Origin: an uncultured Erythrobacter sp.
GTDB lineage: Bacteria > Pseudomonadota > Alphaproteobacteria > Sphingomonadales > Sphingomonadaceae
Reading direction: 5' to 3'
Assembly: GCA_947503155.1 (NCBI GenBank)
Contig: CANNCL010000001.1
Span: 558,001 to 622,000, forward strand
DNA length: 64,000 bases
Positions 33,575-42,993 of the stretch are shown one piece after another. The position numbers and the translations under genes are program-made. Below the pieces are notes generated by a model, which did no database searches, was not told the DNA's origin, and saw only the letters and a program-made list of their open reading frames with translations. Position 1 is the stretch's first letter, and every line of letters begins with the position of its first letter.

Positions 33575-33607
33575 GCGAGCGTCTGAGCAGGAAAGGAATA
33601 GACAGAC

Positions 33608-34540
33608 ATGAACACTCTGGTTCTGGTCGAACACGACAACAACACCGTCAATGACGCAACACTCGCCGTCGTCACCGCCGCTTCTAAACTGGGCGAAGTC
33701 CACGCTTTGGTCGCGGGCAGCGATTGCGGTTCGGTCGCGGACGCGGCGGCTAAGATTGCCGGCGTCGCCAAGGTTCTGAAAGCCGACGACGCCGCTTATG
33801 GTGATTTCCTTGCGGAAAACGTCGCGCCTTTGGTCGCTGGCTTGATGGATGGCTATGACGCCTTCCTCGCGCCTGCCACCACTTCGGGTAAGAACATCGC
33901 ACCGCGCGTCGCCGCGCATCTCGATGTGATGCAAATCTCGGACATTCTTTCTGTCGAAGGCGGCAAGACTTTCACCCGCCCGATCTATGCTGGCAACGCC
34001 ATCGCAACGGTTGAATCATCCGATGCGAAATTGGTCATCACCGTGCGCGGTACCGCGTTCGACAAAGCAGCAACCGAAGGCGGCTCAGCTTCCGTCGAAG
34101 ACGCTGCTGGTCCCGGTGATGCGGGCATCTCCAGCTTCGTCAGCCGCGAAGTTGCAAAGAGCGAACGTCCTGAACTCGCCAGCGCCAAGATCATCGTATC
34201 TGGCGGCCGCGCGCTTAAGGACAGCGAGACATTTGAGCAAATCATCAACCCGCTCGCCGATAAGCTCGGTGCGGCGATCGGCGCATCGCGCGCTGCGGTT
34301 GATGCAGGCTATGTCCCCAATGATTACCAAGTCGGTCAAACCGGCAAAATCGTTGCACCAGATGTCTATATCGCCATCGGTATCTCCGGCGCGATCCAAC
34401 ACCTTGCCGGCATGAAAGATTCCAAAGTCATCATCGCCATCAACAAGGACGAAGATGCTCCGATCTTCCAAGTTGCAGATATTGGCCTGGTCGCTGATCT
34501 CTTCAATGCGGTTCCGGAATTGACCGCCGCATTGGGATAA
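33608..34540 (+). CDS. etfA: Electron transfer flavoprotein alpha subunit
   Basis: The 310-residue alpha chain starts [20 protein letters not shown]. The FAD-binding C-terminal domain has [19 protein letters not shown] and the signature [30 protein letters not shown] precedes the ATG. A hairpin with a T-run follows, and it also contains the ribosome-binding site of the next gene. Confidence 0.97.
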   Translation: MNTLVLVEHDNNTVNDATLAVVTAASKLGEVHALVAGSDCGSVADAAAKIAGVAKVLKADDAAYGDFLAENVAPLVAGLMDGYDAFLAPATTSGKNIAPRVAAHLDVMQISDILSVEGGKTFTRPIYAGNAIATVESSDAKLVITVRGTAFDKAATEGGSASVEDAAGPGDAGISSFVSREVAKSERPELASAKIIVSGGRALKDSETFEQIINPLADKLGAAIGASRAAVDAGYVPNDYQVGQTGKIVAPDVYIAIGISGAIQHLAGMKDSKVIIAINKDEDAPIFQVADIGLVADLFNAVPELTAALG

Positions 34541-34590
34541 GATGCGTAACTAGCCTTTGGGGCTAGCCTTACGAAAAACCCAAACTTGTC

Positions 34591-34632
34591 AAAGACCTCC
34601 GCTTCGCTAATTTGCGCGGCGGAGGTCTTTTT
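34591..34632 (+). terminator. Terminator hairpin that also contains the next gene's Shine-Dalgarno
   Basis: AAAGACCTCCGC (34591-34602) pairs perfectly with GCGGAGGTCTTT (34619-34630) across a 16-base loop, followed by a T-run to 34632. The 3' arm includes GGAGG (34621-34625), seven bases before the ATG at 34633. The same hairpin therefore can end etfA transcription or hide the downstream ribosome-binding site. A smaller hairpin CTAGCC/GGCTAG lies at 34550-34566. Confidence 0.85.
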
Positions 34633-35565
34633 ATGTCTGCCGCATTCTTGTCTCGCCCGCTTGCTCTAGCCGCGGCCATCTGTGCCGCCTTGCTTCACAC
34701 AGGTGCGGCGGCAGCGGACGACCGGCCAGACCGAACCGAATTGCTGCAACCCAGCAGCGGTTGGAACATCGATTTTGGCGAAGACAGCTGCCGCTTGGCG
34801 CGCATTTTTGGTGAGGGTGACAACCGGCATCTCGTGTTTTTTGAACAAGCGGGGCCGGGCACAGGGTTTGGCCTAACCCTAGCGGGGCCAAGGCTAAGGC
34901 AGTTTCGGCAAATAGTCACTCGTCTGGGGTTGGAGGAAGATGAGGGATTTCCTCGGGTGAACCACAATTGGGGCGAGGTTGAGGGATTTGGCCCTGCTGC
35001 CATTTTCTCCCGCGTCACCATCAATGACCCGCAAGAGGACGCGCCTGAGGCTGATGGAGCGCCTGTGGTTCTGCGCGGCCTGCCTCAGATTGACCTTGAG
35101 GAAGCGGCGACAATCCCGCGTATCCTGTTTGGCCATGGGGGAAAGGCGCTTTCCTTTGAAACAGGCGATATGGCGCCGCCTCTGCAAGCTTTGAATGTGT
35201 GTGCGGCTGACTTTGTGCGGGCCTGGGGGCTCGACGCGGAAAAACACACGCAATTCACCCGCATGGCGCATTGGCAAAACGAAGCTGAGATCGCCCGGCA
35301 TATCCAAAGAAAATACACATTAGCAGCCGTCAATCGCGGCGAAGAAACAATCCTGCGGATGCGCGTCATCATCGAAACCGATGGTTCAGTATCCGATTGC
35401 CATTTGGTCGAAGCAACCGTCACAGAACGGATCGACAGCAATGCCTGCGAGGAAATGGAAGAGGCGGTGTTTGAACCCGCGCTGGATGCTGATGGTCAGC
35501 CGATGCGATCCTTCTACACCACCAATATCATATACCGCATTACGCAAACTGATGCGCACGGTTGA
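34633..35565 (+). CDS. Exported protein with TonB-C-like C-terminal domain
   Basis: The 310-residue protein has a clear signal peptide ([20 protein letters not shown] with an AAA cleavage region). The central part is unrecognised. The last about 80 residues ([20 protein letters not shown], then [19 protein letters not shown]) match the fold of TonB C-terminal/energy-transducer-like domains, often found in secreted sphingomonad proteins without a membrane anchor. ATG 34633 is chosen over TTG 34612 because the signal peptide then starts correctly and GGAGG is well spaced. Confidence 0.75.
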   Translation: MSAAFLSRPLALAAAICAALLHTGAAAADDRPDRTELLQPSSGWNIDFGEDSCRLARIFGEGDNRHLVFFEQAGPGTGFGLTLAGPRLRQFRQIVTRLGLEEDEGFPRVNHNWGEVEGFGPAAIFSRVTINDPQEDAPEADGAPVVLRGLPQIDLEEAATIPRILFGHGGKALSFETGDMAPPLQALNVCAADFVRAWGLDAEKHTQFTRMAHWQNEAEIARHIQRKYTLAAVNRGEETILRMRVIIETDGSVSDCHLVEATVTERIDSNACEEMEEAVFEPALDADGQPMRSFYTTNIIYRITQTDAHG

Positions 35566-35574
35566 ATTGGGCGG

Positions 35575-36060
35575 TTAGCGTTCAGCAAAAAGCGGGCGGA
35601 TGATTTCCGTTTGCCTGCGTTCACCGCGCTGACCCGGCACGTTGGCATGTCGTTTGGGTTTTCCAAACCGCTCTGATGCCATCCGTGCGGCGCTGCGCGT
35701 GGCGGCCTCGGCATCACCAGAGAGGAGCACCGACGCGCAAAGCGCGCATTCTTCTTGCGCCTCATGCGTGCGTTCTTGGGCGACAATCTGCGACAGCAGA
35801 GTGAAGAAACGAAAGCGTTCCTCTGCAAAACGGGCCGGATCGGTGCTCGCGTCGAGCATGGAGAAATACAATTCCTCGCGCGGATTGTGCAGCGGGTCCC
35901 GGTCACGCCACAAGGATCGACCAGACAATACGAATGCTCCCGAGCCGACCTCGATGGTGCAAGGCTCACTGGCTGTGATGATCGCACCGTTGATGACCGC
36001 CTGCCCTCCTTGCGACAAGGAGAGGATTTGCGGGCGAAGAGAGAGGTTTTGTGTTTCCAT
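35575..36060 (-). CDS. FlbT-like protein (flagellin translation regulator family)
   Basis: The 161-residue protein contains AVINGAIITASEPC, FVLSGRSLWRDRDPLHNPRE and ELYFSMLDASTDPARFAEER, which follow the FlbT pattern of NGA-V, a VL-R strand, P-R--YF and a helical C-terminus. In Caulobacter FlbT represses flagellin translation by acting on the fljK mRNA leader. No flagellin, flaF or other flagellar gene is near, so this is an orphan copy. The C-terminal 30 residues are not shared with classical FlbT. Its role here is unknown. Confidence 0.55.
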   Translation of the reverse strand: METQNLSLRPQILSLSQGGQAVINGAIITASEPCTIEVGSGAFVLSGRSLWRDRDPLHNPREELYFSMLDASTDPARFAEERFRFFTLLSQIVAQERTHEAQEECALCASVLLSGDAEAATRSAARMASERFGKPKRHANVPGQRGERRQTEIIRPLFAER

Positions 36061-36133
36061 AGTCTAAATCAGTACGGCACCAATGCCGCAAAATTTGCCC
36101 GGGAGACTACTCTGCGCGCGACTACCTATGACC

Positions 36134-37453
36134 TTACATGAGCGAGGTGATGAAATGCAGCGTCATACCGACCAAACCGCCAACGATCGTGCCATTGATG
36201 CGGATAAACTGCAGGTCACGGCCCACGGCGTTTTCGATGCGGCCCGTTATCGTTGTCGCATCCCAGCGTTTCACCGTTTCTGACACCAATGTCACGATCT
36301 CACCGCCGTAACGTGTGGCAATCCCCACCAATGTGCGCCGCGCAAAACGGTTGATTTGCAGTTGTAGGCGCTCATCCTGTTTCAACGCGCCGCCCAAATC
36401 GGCAAGCCCCTTACGCATTTCATTGCCAAGCCCGGTATCGGCATCGCGCGCGCGCCGGATGAGCGATTGGCGGATCCGCTCCCAAACACCCATCCACCAT
36501 TCAGCCACAGCAGGATTTTCGATCAGATCGCGCTTCATATCTTCGACCCGCTCGCGCGTTTCGGGGTCGTGCTGCAGATCATGCGCTAGTTTTTGCAGGC
36601 CCTCTTCCACTTTGCTGCGCAGCGGATGCTCAGGATCAACCAGCACTTCGGCGAGCAATTTGTAGAGGCCGTCAAGAACATTGCCGGATATCGTTTTATC
36701 AAGCCCGGCCCAGCGTAGAACGCCGTTCACACGTTCATGAATAATGACGCGGATCGTGTCTTCATTATCCTCCAATGTCAGGCCAGCCCAGCGGACCAAT
36801 CCATCGATCAGCGGCAAATGGCGCCGATCCGCCATCGCGCTTTCGAGCATTCGGCCCACCAATGGTGACACGTCGATCTTACCCAATTGCGACCCAAGCC
36901 CAGAACGGACTTGATTGCCGAGGCGGTCGGGGTCGAGCGATTCGAGCACTTCGGCCAGCAATTCCGCCGCGCCGCCAGTGATCCGCGAGCGCGCATCTGG
37001 GCCGGTTTCTTCTGGGCTTGCGACCAGAAAGTCACCAACCGCGCGGGCGACATTCATGCCTGCCATGCGCCGTGCGACGACGGCGGGCGTTAGGAAATTT
37101 TCCTGAAGAAACTGCGCCATCGTATCCGCGATCCGATCTTTGTTCATCGGGATGATCGCGGTATGCGGGATAGGGATGCCGAGCGGGTGTCGGAACAATG
37201 CAGTCACGGCGAACCAGTCAGCCAAGCCGCCAACCATCGCCGCCTCTGCAAAGGCGTTAACATAGCCCCAGGCCGGGTGATTGCCGAGCAGGCCGTGCGT
37301 TGTGAAAAACAACACCGCCATCGCGGCCAACATTCCAGTGGCGGTCCAACGCATCCGCCGTGCGCGATCGGCGGTCAGCGGTTGACCGCCAAACACCAGC
37401 GGAACCGGGTCTGGCTTAGGGATACTCATCTTAATCGCGGCTTTGTCAGTCAT
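36134..37453 (-). CDS. DUF445 family membrane protein
   Basis: The protein of about 440 residues has one or two N-terminal membrane helices (MRWTATGMLAAMAVLFFTTH and the following segment). The DUF445/YjiN signature comes next: YVNAFAEAAMVGGLADWFAV and ALFRHPLGIPIPHTAIIP. A long helical region carries FLQENFLTP and similar repeats, and the C-terminus ends in a hydrophobic helix (GTIVGGLVGMTLHFITSLM). The function of this family is unknown. The start may instead be 37474. It lies 51 bases downstream of the RND permease gene. Confidence 0.88.
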   Translation of the reverse strand: MTDKAAIKMSIPKPDPVPLVFGGQPLTADRARRMRWTATGMLAAMAVLFFTTHGLLGNHPAWGYVNAFAEAAMVGGLADWFAVTALFRHPLGIPIPHTAIIPMNKDRIADTMAQFLQENFLTPAVVARRMAGMNVARAVGDFLVASPEETGPDARSRITGGAAELLAEVLESLDPDRLGNQVRSGLGSQLGKIDVSPLVGRMLESAMADRRHLPLIDGLVRWAGLTLEDNEDTIRVIIHERVNGVLRWAGLDKTISGNVLDGLYKLLAEVLVDPEHPLRSKVEEGLQKLAHDLQHDPETRERVEDMKRDLIENPAVAEWWMGVWERIRQSLIRRARDADTGLGNEMRKGLADLGGALKQDERLQLQINRFARRTLVGIATRYGGEIVTLVSETVKRWDATTITGRIENAVGRDLQFIRINGTIVGGLVGMTLHFITSLM

Positions 37454-37525
37454 GCTGGCGGCCATTTGCCGCAAATGACGCGGCCCGTCACGCGCAACTT
37501 TAGGCCGCTCAGCATTTGGGGCGCA

Positions 37526-40500
37526 TTATTCCGCAGGTTCGGCCCCCGGGGGTGAAGGGGCATGCGGATCCACCGGAACTGGCTGACCATCATCACCGGG
37601 GCGATAGGTTAGCATCCGATCACGCAGCCACGGGCCAAGCCTGCGTTCAATCCCATCCGCAAGGCTAAAGCCTGCAGGCACGATCACCAGCGTCAGCACC
37701 GTCGACGCAATCAATCCGCCGATCACCATCGTGCCCATCGGTGCGCGCCATGCGCCATCGCCCGATCCCAGCACGCCCGATAGCGCGGTCGGAACCATCC
37801 CGGCTGTCATAGCGACGGTGGTCATCACGATTGGCTGCGCACGCTTATGCCCGGCCTCCATGATCGCTTCGAATTTGCGCGTGCCCCTTGCCATTTCCTC
37901 GATCGCGAAATCGATGAGCAGGATCGAGTTTTTCGACACAATACCCAAGAGCAGCAACACACCGATATAGACCGGCATACTCTGCGGCTGACCAACCGCC
38001 CAGACGAGGAAAATCCCCCCGAGCGGCGCGAGCAATAGCGAGGTCATATTGACCAGCGGGCTCATCAAACGTTTGTAGAGCAGCACCAGCACCGCAAAGA
38101 CGAGGAAGAAGCCCGCGACGATAGCGATGATGAGGCTGTTGAGCATTTCTGCCTGCCACTCTTCTTCGCCGACCACCGCACGGGCGACCCCTTGCGGCAG
38201 GTCTTGAAGGATCGGCAGGGCATCAATCTCTGCCTGCACTTCGCCTTTGACTTGGCCGCGCGCCAAATCGGCACCGATTAAAACGCGGCGGTTCTGATTG
38301 TAACGCTGAATGGAGGTTGGGCCGGAACCAAAGCTGATTTCCGCAACCCGCGCCAGCGGCACCGTGCCGCCAAAACGTGTGGGCACCGGCAGGTTCTCAA
38401 TCGTGGTCATGCTTTCCCGCGACTCCTCAGGCAGCTTCACGCTGATCTGAATCTGACGGTCGGAAAGCGAGAAACGCGCGGCATTCTGTTCGATCTCACC
38501 CAAAGTGGCGATCCGAATCGTTTGGCTGAGCGCGGCTGTGGTTACGCCCAATTCTGCCGCCACCGAAGTGCGCGGTTTGATGATGATTTCCGGACGATTG
38601 ACGTCTGCGCTGACGCGCGGCGCGACCAGCGAATCCAGACCGCGCATCTGTTCAACCAAAGCGGTCGCGGTTTGCTCCAGCAGAGCAGGGTCAGAGCCAG
38701 CCAGCATGATCGTCATATCACGCCCACTGCCAAAGCCGCCCGATTGTGATGCAAATCGCACCCGCGCATCGGGGAACTGCGCAAGCGTAGGGGCAAGATC
38801 GCGTTCAAATTCAATCGATGTCTTTTCCCGGTCATCGCTCAGCGTGATGTAGATCGACGCACTGCCAACCCGCACCCGTTCCAGCGCGACCTCAACCTCA
38901 GGCTGTTCATACAGCAAAGACGCCACTTCATCCGCGACCCGCTCTGTCGAGGCGAGCGTTGTGCCTGGCACCATTTCAATCTCGACGCGGCTGTTATTGT
39001 CATCGGTCACGGGCTGGAATTGCGCCGGTGTGACCGCGAACAGAACCAACGTCAGGACCATCGCAAACATGCCCAAGAAGAGCATCCAAACCCGGTGATC
39101 GAAGAGCCTTGCCCAAAGGCGGCGCATCATAAAGGCCGACCAAGCAAAGAAACCTTCGGCGCGGCCCAACAAAAAGCCTGGGATCGAACCCAGCATTGCT
39201 GTGACCAACAGACCAACGAAGAATGCGATTGGCACACCAATCAGCAGAGCAATGCAGCCAAACAGGATGCTGAGAACCCCGGCGTCTTCGATCAGGAACA
39301 TGCCTGTGAAAACCTGATAAGTCAGGGCCAACGCGAACAAAGCCGCGAGAATGAAATAGGCTGGCTTGGATGCGACATTCGCGATTTTCGCGCGCATCGC
39401 TTTCGCTTTTTCTTTCTCCAGCGTCCAACCAAGGATGCTCATATAGCGATCCATCATCGGGCCTTCGCCGTGTGCCGCGTGACCCTTTGCACGAAGGAAA
39501 TACGCCGCCAGCATGGGCGTGATCATCCGCGCCACTGCAAGGCTCATCAGCACTGCGACAACCACAGTGATGCCGAAATTCTTGAAAAACTGCCCAGAAA
39601 TGCCGGGCATCAGGCCCACCGGTAGGAACACCGCGACAATACAGAAACTGGTCGCCACCACCGGCAATCCGATTTCATCGGCGGCGTCGATACTGGCCTG
39701 ATAGGCGCTTTTGCCCATCCTCATATGCCGCACGATATTTTCAATCTCGACGATGGCATCATCGACCAAAACGCCTGCGACCAAGGCCAGAGCAAGCAGA
39801 GACAATTGGTTCAAATTGAAGCCCAGCAAATCCATGAACCAAAAGGTCGGGATCGCAGAAAGCGGGATCGCCACCGACGAAATCAGCGTGGCGCGCCAAT
39901 CGCGCAGGAAGAAAAACACGACGATCACAGCCAAAATCGCGCCTTCGATCATCGCCGCCATCGAGCTTGTATATTGTTCCTCAGTGTATTTCACCGTGTT
40001 GAACAGCGGGATGAAGCGCACACCGGGATTTTCCGCCTCAATATCGTCAATAACTTCTAACGCCTCTTCAAACACAGTTACGTCAGAGGCGCCTTTGGCG
40101 CGCGACATAGCGAAATTGACGACTTCTTTGTCGCGCACTTTGCTGATGGAGGAACGTTCGGAGAAACCATCGCGAACAGTGGCGACATCCGCGAGGCGGA
40201 TGGTGCGGCCATCGCCGAGCTGGATTTGTTGCTGCGACAGTTCAAAGGCTGTGTCCGTGCTGCCCAGCACACGTACCGATTGCCGCGTACCGCCGATTTC
40301 GGTCGCGCCGCCGGCCGCATCAATGTTGGATTGGCGCAGGACATTGTTGATCTGGCTGGCGGTCACGCCAAGCGACTGCATCCGGTTAATGTCGAGGATC
40401 ACCTCAATCTCGCGGTTCACCCCAGCAAAGCGGTTCGCCTCGGCCATCCCTTCAATCGCGAGCAGGCGTTTTGAGACCGTATCATCGATAAACCAGCTGA

Positions 40501-40966
40501 GTTGTTCGATGGTCATATCGTCGGCTTCTACGGCGTAAATACCTAGAAAACCGCCGGAAATTTCTTCCTTTTGGATCCGCGGTTCCAAGATGCCATCAGG
40601 CAAGCTGCCGCGGATTGAATCGACCGCGTTCTTCACTTCGGCGGTCGCGTCGTTCGGATCGGTGCCGATCTCAAATTCGATAAATGTGTTCGAAAACCCC
40701 TCGCTCGCGGTTGAATTGATCGAGGCCACGCCATTGATAGAACGAACCGCGCTTTCAACGCGCTGAGTGATTTGGTTCTCAATTTCGGTCGGTGCGGCGC
40801 CCGGCTGCGATATTCCAACACTAACCGCCGGGAATTCGACATCAGGGTTGTTGACCACATCCATCCGCGCAAAGCTGAGAATGCCGGCGAGCAGAAGCGC
40901 GGTGAAAAACACCAAGGGGATCACGGGGTTGCGGATCGACCAAGCGGAGATGTTTTGGAAGTTCAT
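37526..40966 (-). CDS. RND-family efflux permease (HAE1 type) with an extra central segment
   Basis: The 1146-residue inner-membrane pump starts MNFQNISAWSIRNPVIPLVF. It has the usual two halves, with TM4-type LALALVAGVLVDDAIVEIEN and TM10-11 LLLGIVSKNSILLIDFAIEE. Typical members have about 1020-1060 residues. The surplus lies between TM6 and TM7 (residues about 512-622), where additional hydrophobic stretches occur (PAYFILAALFALALTYQVF and the region following GVLSILFGC). It is encoded after the adaptor gene in one operon. No TolC-type outer-membrane gene is present. Confidence 0.94.
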   Translation of the reverse strand: MNFQNISAWSIRNPVIPLVFFTALLLAGILSFARMDVVNNPDVEFPAVSVGISQPGAAPTEIENQITQRVESAVRSINGVASINSTASEGFSNTFIEFEIGTDPNDATAEVKNAVDSIRGSLPDGILEPRIQKEEISGGFLGIYAVEADDMTIEQLSWFIDDTVSKRLLAIEGMAEANRFAGVNREIEVILDINRMQSLGVTASQINNVLRQSNIDAAGGATEIGGTRQSVRVLGSTDTAFELSQQQIQLGDGRTIRLADVATVRDGFSERSSISKVRDKEVVNFAMSRAKGASDVTVFEEALEVIDDIEAENPGVRFIPLFNTVKYTEEQYTSSMAAMIEGAILAVIVVFFFLRDWRATLISSVAIPLSAIPTFWFMDLLGFNLNQLSLLALALVAGVLVDDAIVEIENIVRHMRMGKSAYQASIDAADEIGLPVVATSFCIVAVFLPVGLMPGISGQFFKNFGITVVVAVLMSLAVARMITPMLAAYFLRAKGHAAHGEGPMMDRYMSILGWTLEKEKAKAMRAKIANVASKPAYFILAALFALALTYQVFTGMFLIEDAGVLSILFGCIALLIGVPIAFFVGLLVTAMLGSIPGFLLGRAEGFFAWSAFMMRRLWARLFDHRVWMLFLGMFAMVLTLVLFAVTPAQFQPVTDDNNSRVEIEMVPGTTLASTERVADEVASLLYEQPEVEVALERVRVGSASIYITLSDDREKTSIEFERDLAPTLAQFPDARVRFASQSGGFGSGRDMTIMLAGSDPALLEQTATALVEQMRGLDSLVAPRVSADVNRPEIIIKPRTSVAAELGVTTAALSQTIRIATLGEIEQNAARFSLSDRQIQISVKLPEESRESMTTIENLPVPTRFGGTVPLARVAEISFGSGPTSIQRYNQNRRVLIGADLARGQVKGEVQAEIDALPILQDLPQGVARAVVGEEEWQAEMLNSLIIAIVAGFFLVFAVLVLLYKRLMSPLVNMTSLLLAPLGGIFLVWAVGQPQSMPVYIGVLLLLGIVSKNSILLIDFAIEEMARGTRKFEAIMEAGHKRAQPIVMTTVAMTAGMVPTALSGVLGSGDGAWRAPMGTMVIGGLIASTVLTLVIVPAGFSLADGIERRLGPWLRDRMLTYRPGDDGQPVPVDPHAPSPPGAEPAE

Positions 40967-41048
40967 GAGCGTGTCGCCTGTTTAAATCTCAGCTGCCCCT
41001 CAGAGCATCGGACCGTATCAAATACGAATTGATCGCGGGGCTGGATGA

Positions 41049-42242
41049 TCAGTTTTCTTCCCTGCGCGGATTGACCGTTTCGCCGGGATTGAGGAAGCCG
41101 CCTGCGCGCAGCACCACCAATTCCGTTCCTTCCAACCCGGCCGTGATCGCGATCCCTTGGGGCGTGACCATTCCGGTGGTGACCGAAGTCCGGGTTGCTT
41201 TGTTTTCGTCGTTCACAACATAGACGAAGCTGCCTTCGCTGTCGGCGAGCACGGCGCTTTCCGGCAACACGGTCGCTTCGATTGAACCGCTATTGATCTG
41301 CGCAGTGGCAAAACCGCCCGGACGTAATTCAGCAGCATAAGGCAGCGCAATGCGCGCCGTTCCTTGGCGGCTTTGTGGGTCGATCACGGGTGAAAGTTGC
41401 CAAACCTGACCCTCGAATGTCTTAGCCGATCCGGTCGGGGTGATGGTGGCGCTGACGCCTTGCGACAATCCGGAAAGCTGGTTTTCGCTAAGCTGAGCGA
41501 GCAATTCCATTTCGCCGCCGCGTGCGATCGAGAACAATGCAGGCGTTCCGGCGCCGACCGTCTGGCCCGGCTCAACGCTGCGTTCGAGCACATAGCCCGC
41601 CGCCGGAGCGACGATATTGAGGCGTGCAGCGCGTGCGCGCAGTTCCGCGAGCTGTGCTTCGGCGACTTTTACCCGCGCATCGGCGGCATCGCGGGTCGAG
41701 GTAAGCCGGTCAACATCAGCTTGAGACACAAAACCGCGTTCCACCAATTGCAAAGAGCGATCCAAATTCGCTTGCGCCAATTGCGCATCGGCGCGGGACA
41801 CTTCGATTTGTGCCGCTTGTCCGGCTGCTTGCTGGCTTTGCACCGAACGGTCGATCACAGCGAGGATCTCTCCGCGCTGAACCCAATCGCCCGCATCGAC
41901 ACGCACTGACAGGACACGGCCACCTTCGCCGACAACGCCAACCGGCATCGGACGGCGCGCTGCAAGTGTACCAGGCGCTTCGATCATACCGCTCACCGTG
42001 GTCTTGCCCGGTGCAATCACAGTCACAACCGGTGCTTGCAACCCATCATCATCACCAGCAGGAACAGGTTCGCCGCCTGCAAGGGTGAAATAGGCCGCAA
42101 TCGCGCCGAGCAACACCAGCAATCCGACAAGCGAGATGACCAATGTCTTGCGCGAAGACGATTGCTGCGAATCAGTGCGACCGGCGACATCGGTTGAGAT
42201 GTCGTCTTGGATGTCCGCTGTGATCGTCGTCTCGTAGTTCAT
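41049..42242 (-). CDS. RND efflux periplasmic adaptor (membrane fusion protein)
   Basis: The 397-residue protein has an N-terminal membrane anchor (TLVISLVGLLVLLGAIAAYF, about residues 33-52). A lipoyl-like half-motif follows (GRVLSVRVDAGDWVQRGEIL), then a coiled-coil hairpin rich in Ala, Gln and Leu, and a beta-barrel domain ending VLRAGGFLNPGETVNPR. It links the pump at 37526 to an outer-membrane channel. AAGGGAAC precedes the ATG. The operon probably starts at the palindrome-containing region around 42300. Confidence 0.94.
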   Translation of the reverse strand: MNYETTITADIQDDISTDVAGRTDSQQSSSRKTLVISLVGLLVLLGAIAAYFTLAGGEPVPAGDDDGLQAPVVTVIAPGKTTVSGMIEAPGTLAARRPMPVGVVGEGGRVLSVRVDAGDWVQRGEILAVIDRSVQSQQAAGQAAQIEVSRADAQLAQANLDRSLQLVERGFVSQADVDRLTSTRDAADARVKVAEAQLAELRARAARLNIVAPAAGYVLERSVEPGQTVGAGTPALFSIARGGEMELLAQLSENQLSGLSQGVSATITPTGSAKTFEGQVWQLSPVIDPQSRQGTARIALPYAAELRPGGFATAQINSGSIEATVLPESAVLADSEGSFVYVVNDENKATRTSVTTGMVTPQGIAITAGLEGTELVVLRAGGFLNPGETVNPRREEN

Positions 42243-42321
42243 TGCAGTTCCCTTTTGCGGGGCAGGTATTTCGACCGGATTGATTTGAAGGGTGTGTTAT
42301 AGATATAAGTCACCCCTCGCA

Positions 42322-42336
42322 ATGCTTAATAAGCAT
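42322..42336. promoter_or_regulatory. Candidate operator of the RND efflux operon
   Basis: ATGCTTAATAAGCAT is a perfect 15-base palindrome about 80 bases upstream of the adaptor gene. On the minus strand its end overlaps a TTGCGA (42322-42317), with TATAAC (42301-42296) 15 bases further on, a plausible though short-spaced promoter. TetR- or MarR-type repressors of RND pumps bind sites of this size and position. No regulator gene is adjacent. Confidence 0.5.
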
Positions 42337-42455
42337 CAGACGCAACTAGCATGACCGCGAAAAGGGGCAATCCGCGGTTCGACTGATGACTTTGAGCCTA
42401 GACGAAGGGCCTTTGCACCGCGCCGACATTCGCCAGAAATGCGGCGCCAAATAGC

Positions 42456-42489
42456 AAAAGGCGGCGCGGTCTGAATGACCGCGCCGCCT
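42456..42489 (-). terminator. Rho-independent terminator of the YeaQ-like gene
   Basis: On the minus strand AGGCGGCGCGGTC (42489-42477) pairs with its perfect complement at 42471-42459 over 13 base pairs around a five-base loop, followed by TTTT. It lies about 45 bases after the stop of the gene at 42533-42814. Confidence 0.9.
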
Positions 42490-42532
42490 CAAATTGTGCC
42501 GAGTTAAAAACCCAAATTATCAGGTGGTTAGA

Positions 42533-42814
42533 TCAACCGCGCACATTGCCGCGCTGGATCAGATTCAGCACGCCGAGCAGCACAATCGCGCCGATCAGGG
42601 CAGAAATAACGCCCGCGATGCTAGGCGGCCAAGCGCCCAAATCGCCGCCACCGATTCCCGGAATGAGCGACATGATCATATTGCCGAGGAAAGATCCGAC
42701 GATACCAACAACGATATTCCAGAACTTACCCATCGCAGCGTCACGATTCATCACCATGCTGGCAAGCCAGCCGATGATTCCGCCCATGATAATAAACCAA
42801 ATAAAACCAAGCAT
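42533..42814 (-). CDS. GlsB/YeaQ/YmgE family membrane protein
   Basis: This 93-residue transglycosylase-associated-type protein has three short hydrophobic, glycine-rich segments (MLGFIWFIIMGGIIGWLASM; FWNIVVGIVGSFLGNMIM; SIAGVISALIGAIVLLGVLN). The family is stress-linked and its biochemistry is unknown. AGGGGA precedes the ATG. It stands alone with its own terminator. Confidence 0.92.
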   Translation of the reverse strand: MLGFIWFIIMGGIIGWLASMVMNRDAAMGKFWNIVVGIVGSFLGNMIMSLIPGIGGGDLGAWPPSIAGVISALIGAIVLLGVLNLIQRGNVRG

Positions 42815-42962
42815 ATGCGTTCCCCTTCACGCCTGCATCTCGCGCATGTTTGCGCGAATCCCAATGCAGGAACGCTAGTCAGCTAGCGGAAAAACGCGGT
42901 TTAGAGAACCTTCGTAATGCGAGGTTGGTGTGCAGAGAGAGGTTTGGTGTTCTAAATGATTG

Positions 42963-42989
42963 CCGGGCGCAGCATGATGCCGCGCCCGG
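42963..42989 (-). terminator. Possible terminator after sciP
   Basis: CCGGGCGC (42963-42970) and GCGCCCGG (42982-42989) form an eight-base-pair stem a few bases after the sciP stop codon. On the minus strand only a weak T-containing stretch (CAATCATTTAG) follows. Confidence 0.4.
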
Positions 42990-42993
42990 TGGA

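Noticed and set aside
34612..34632. TTG start for the TonB-C-like gene
   Set aside because: It would place seven residues encoded by the terminator stem before the signal peptide. ATG 34633 has an ideal Shine-Dalgarno.
35575..37453. Remnant of a flagellar locus
   Set aside because: Apart from the FlbT-like gene no flagellar gene or fragment is visible on either side.
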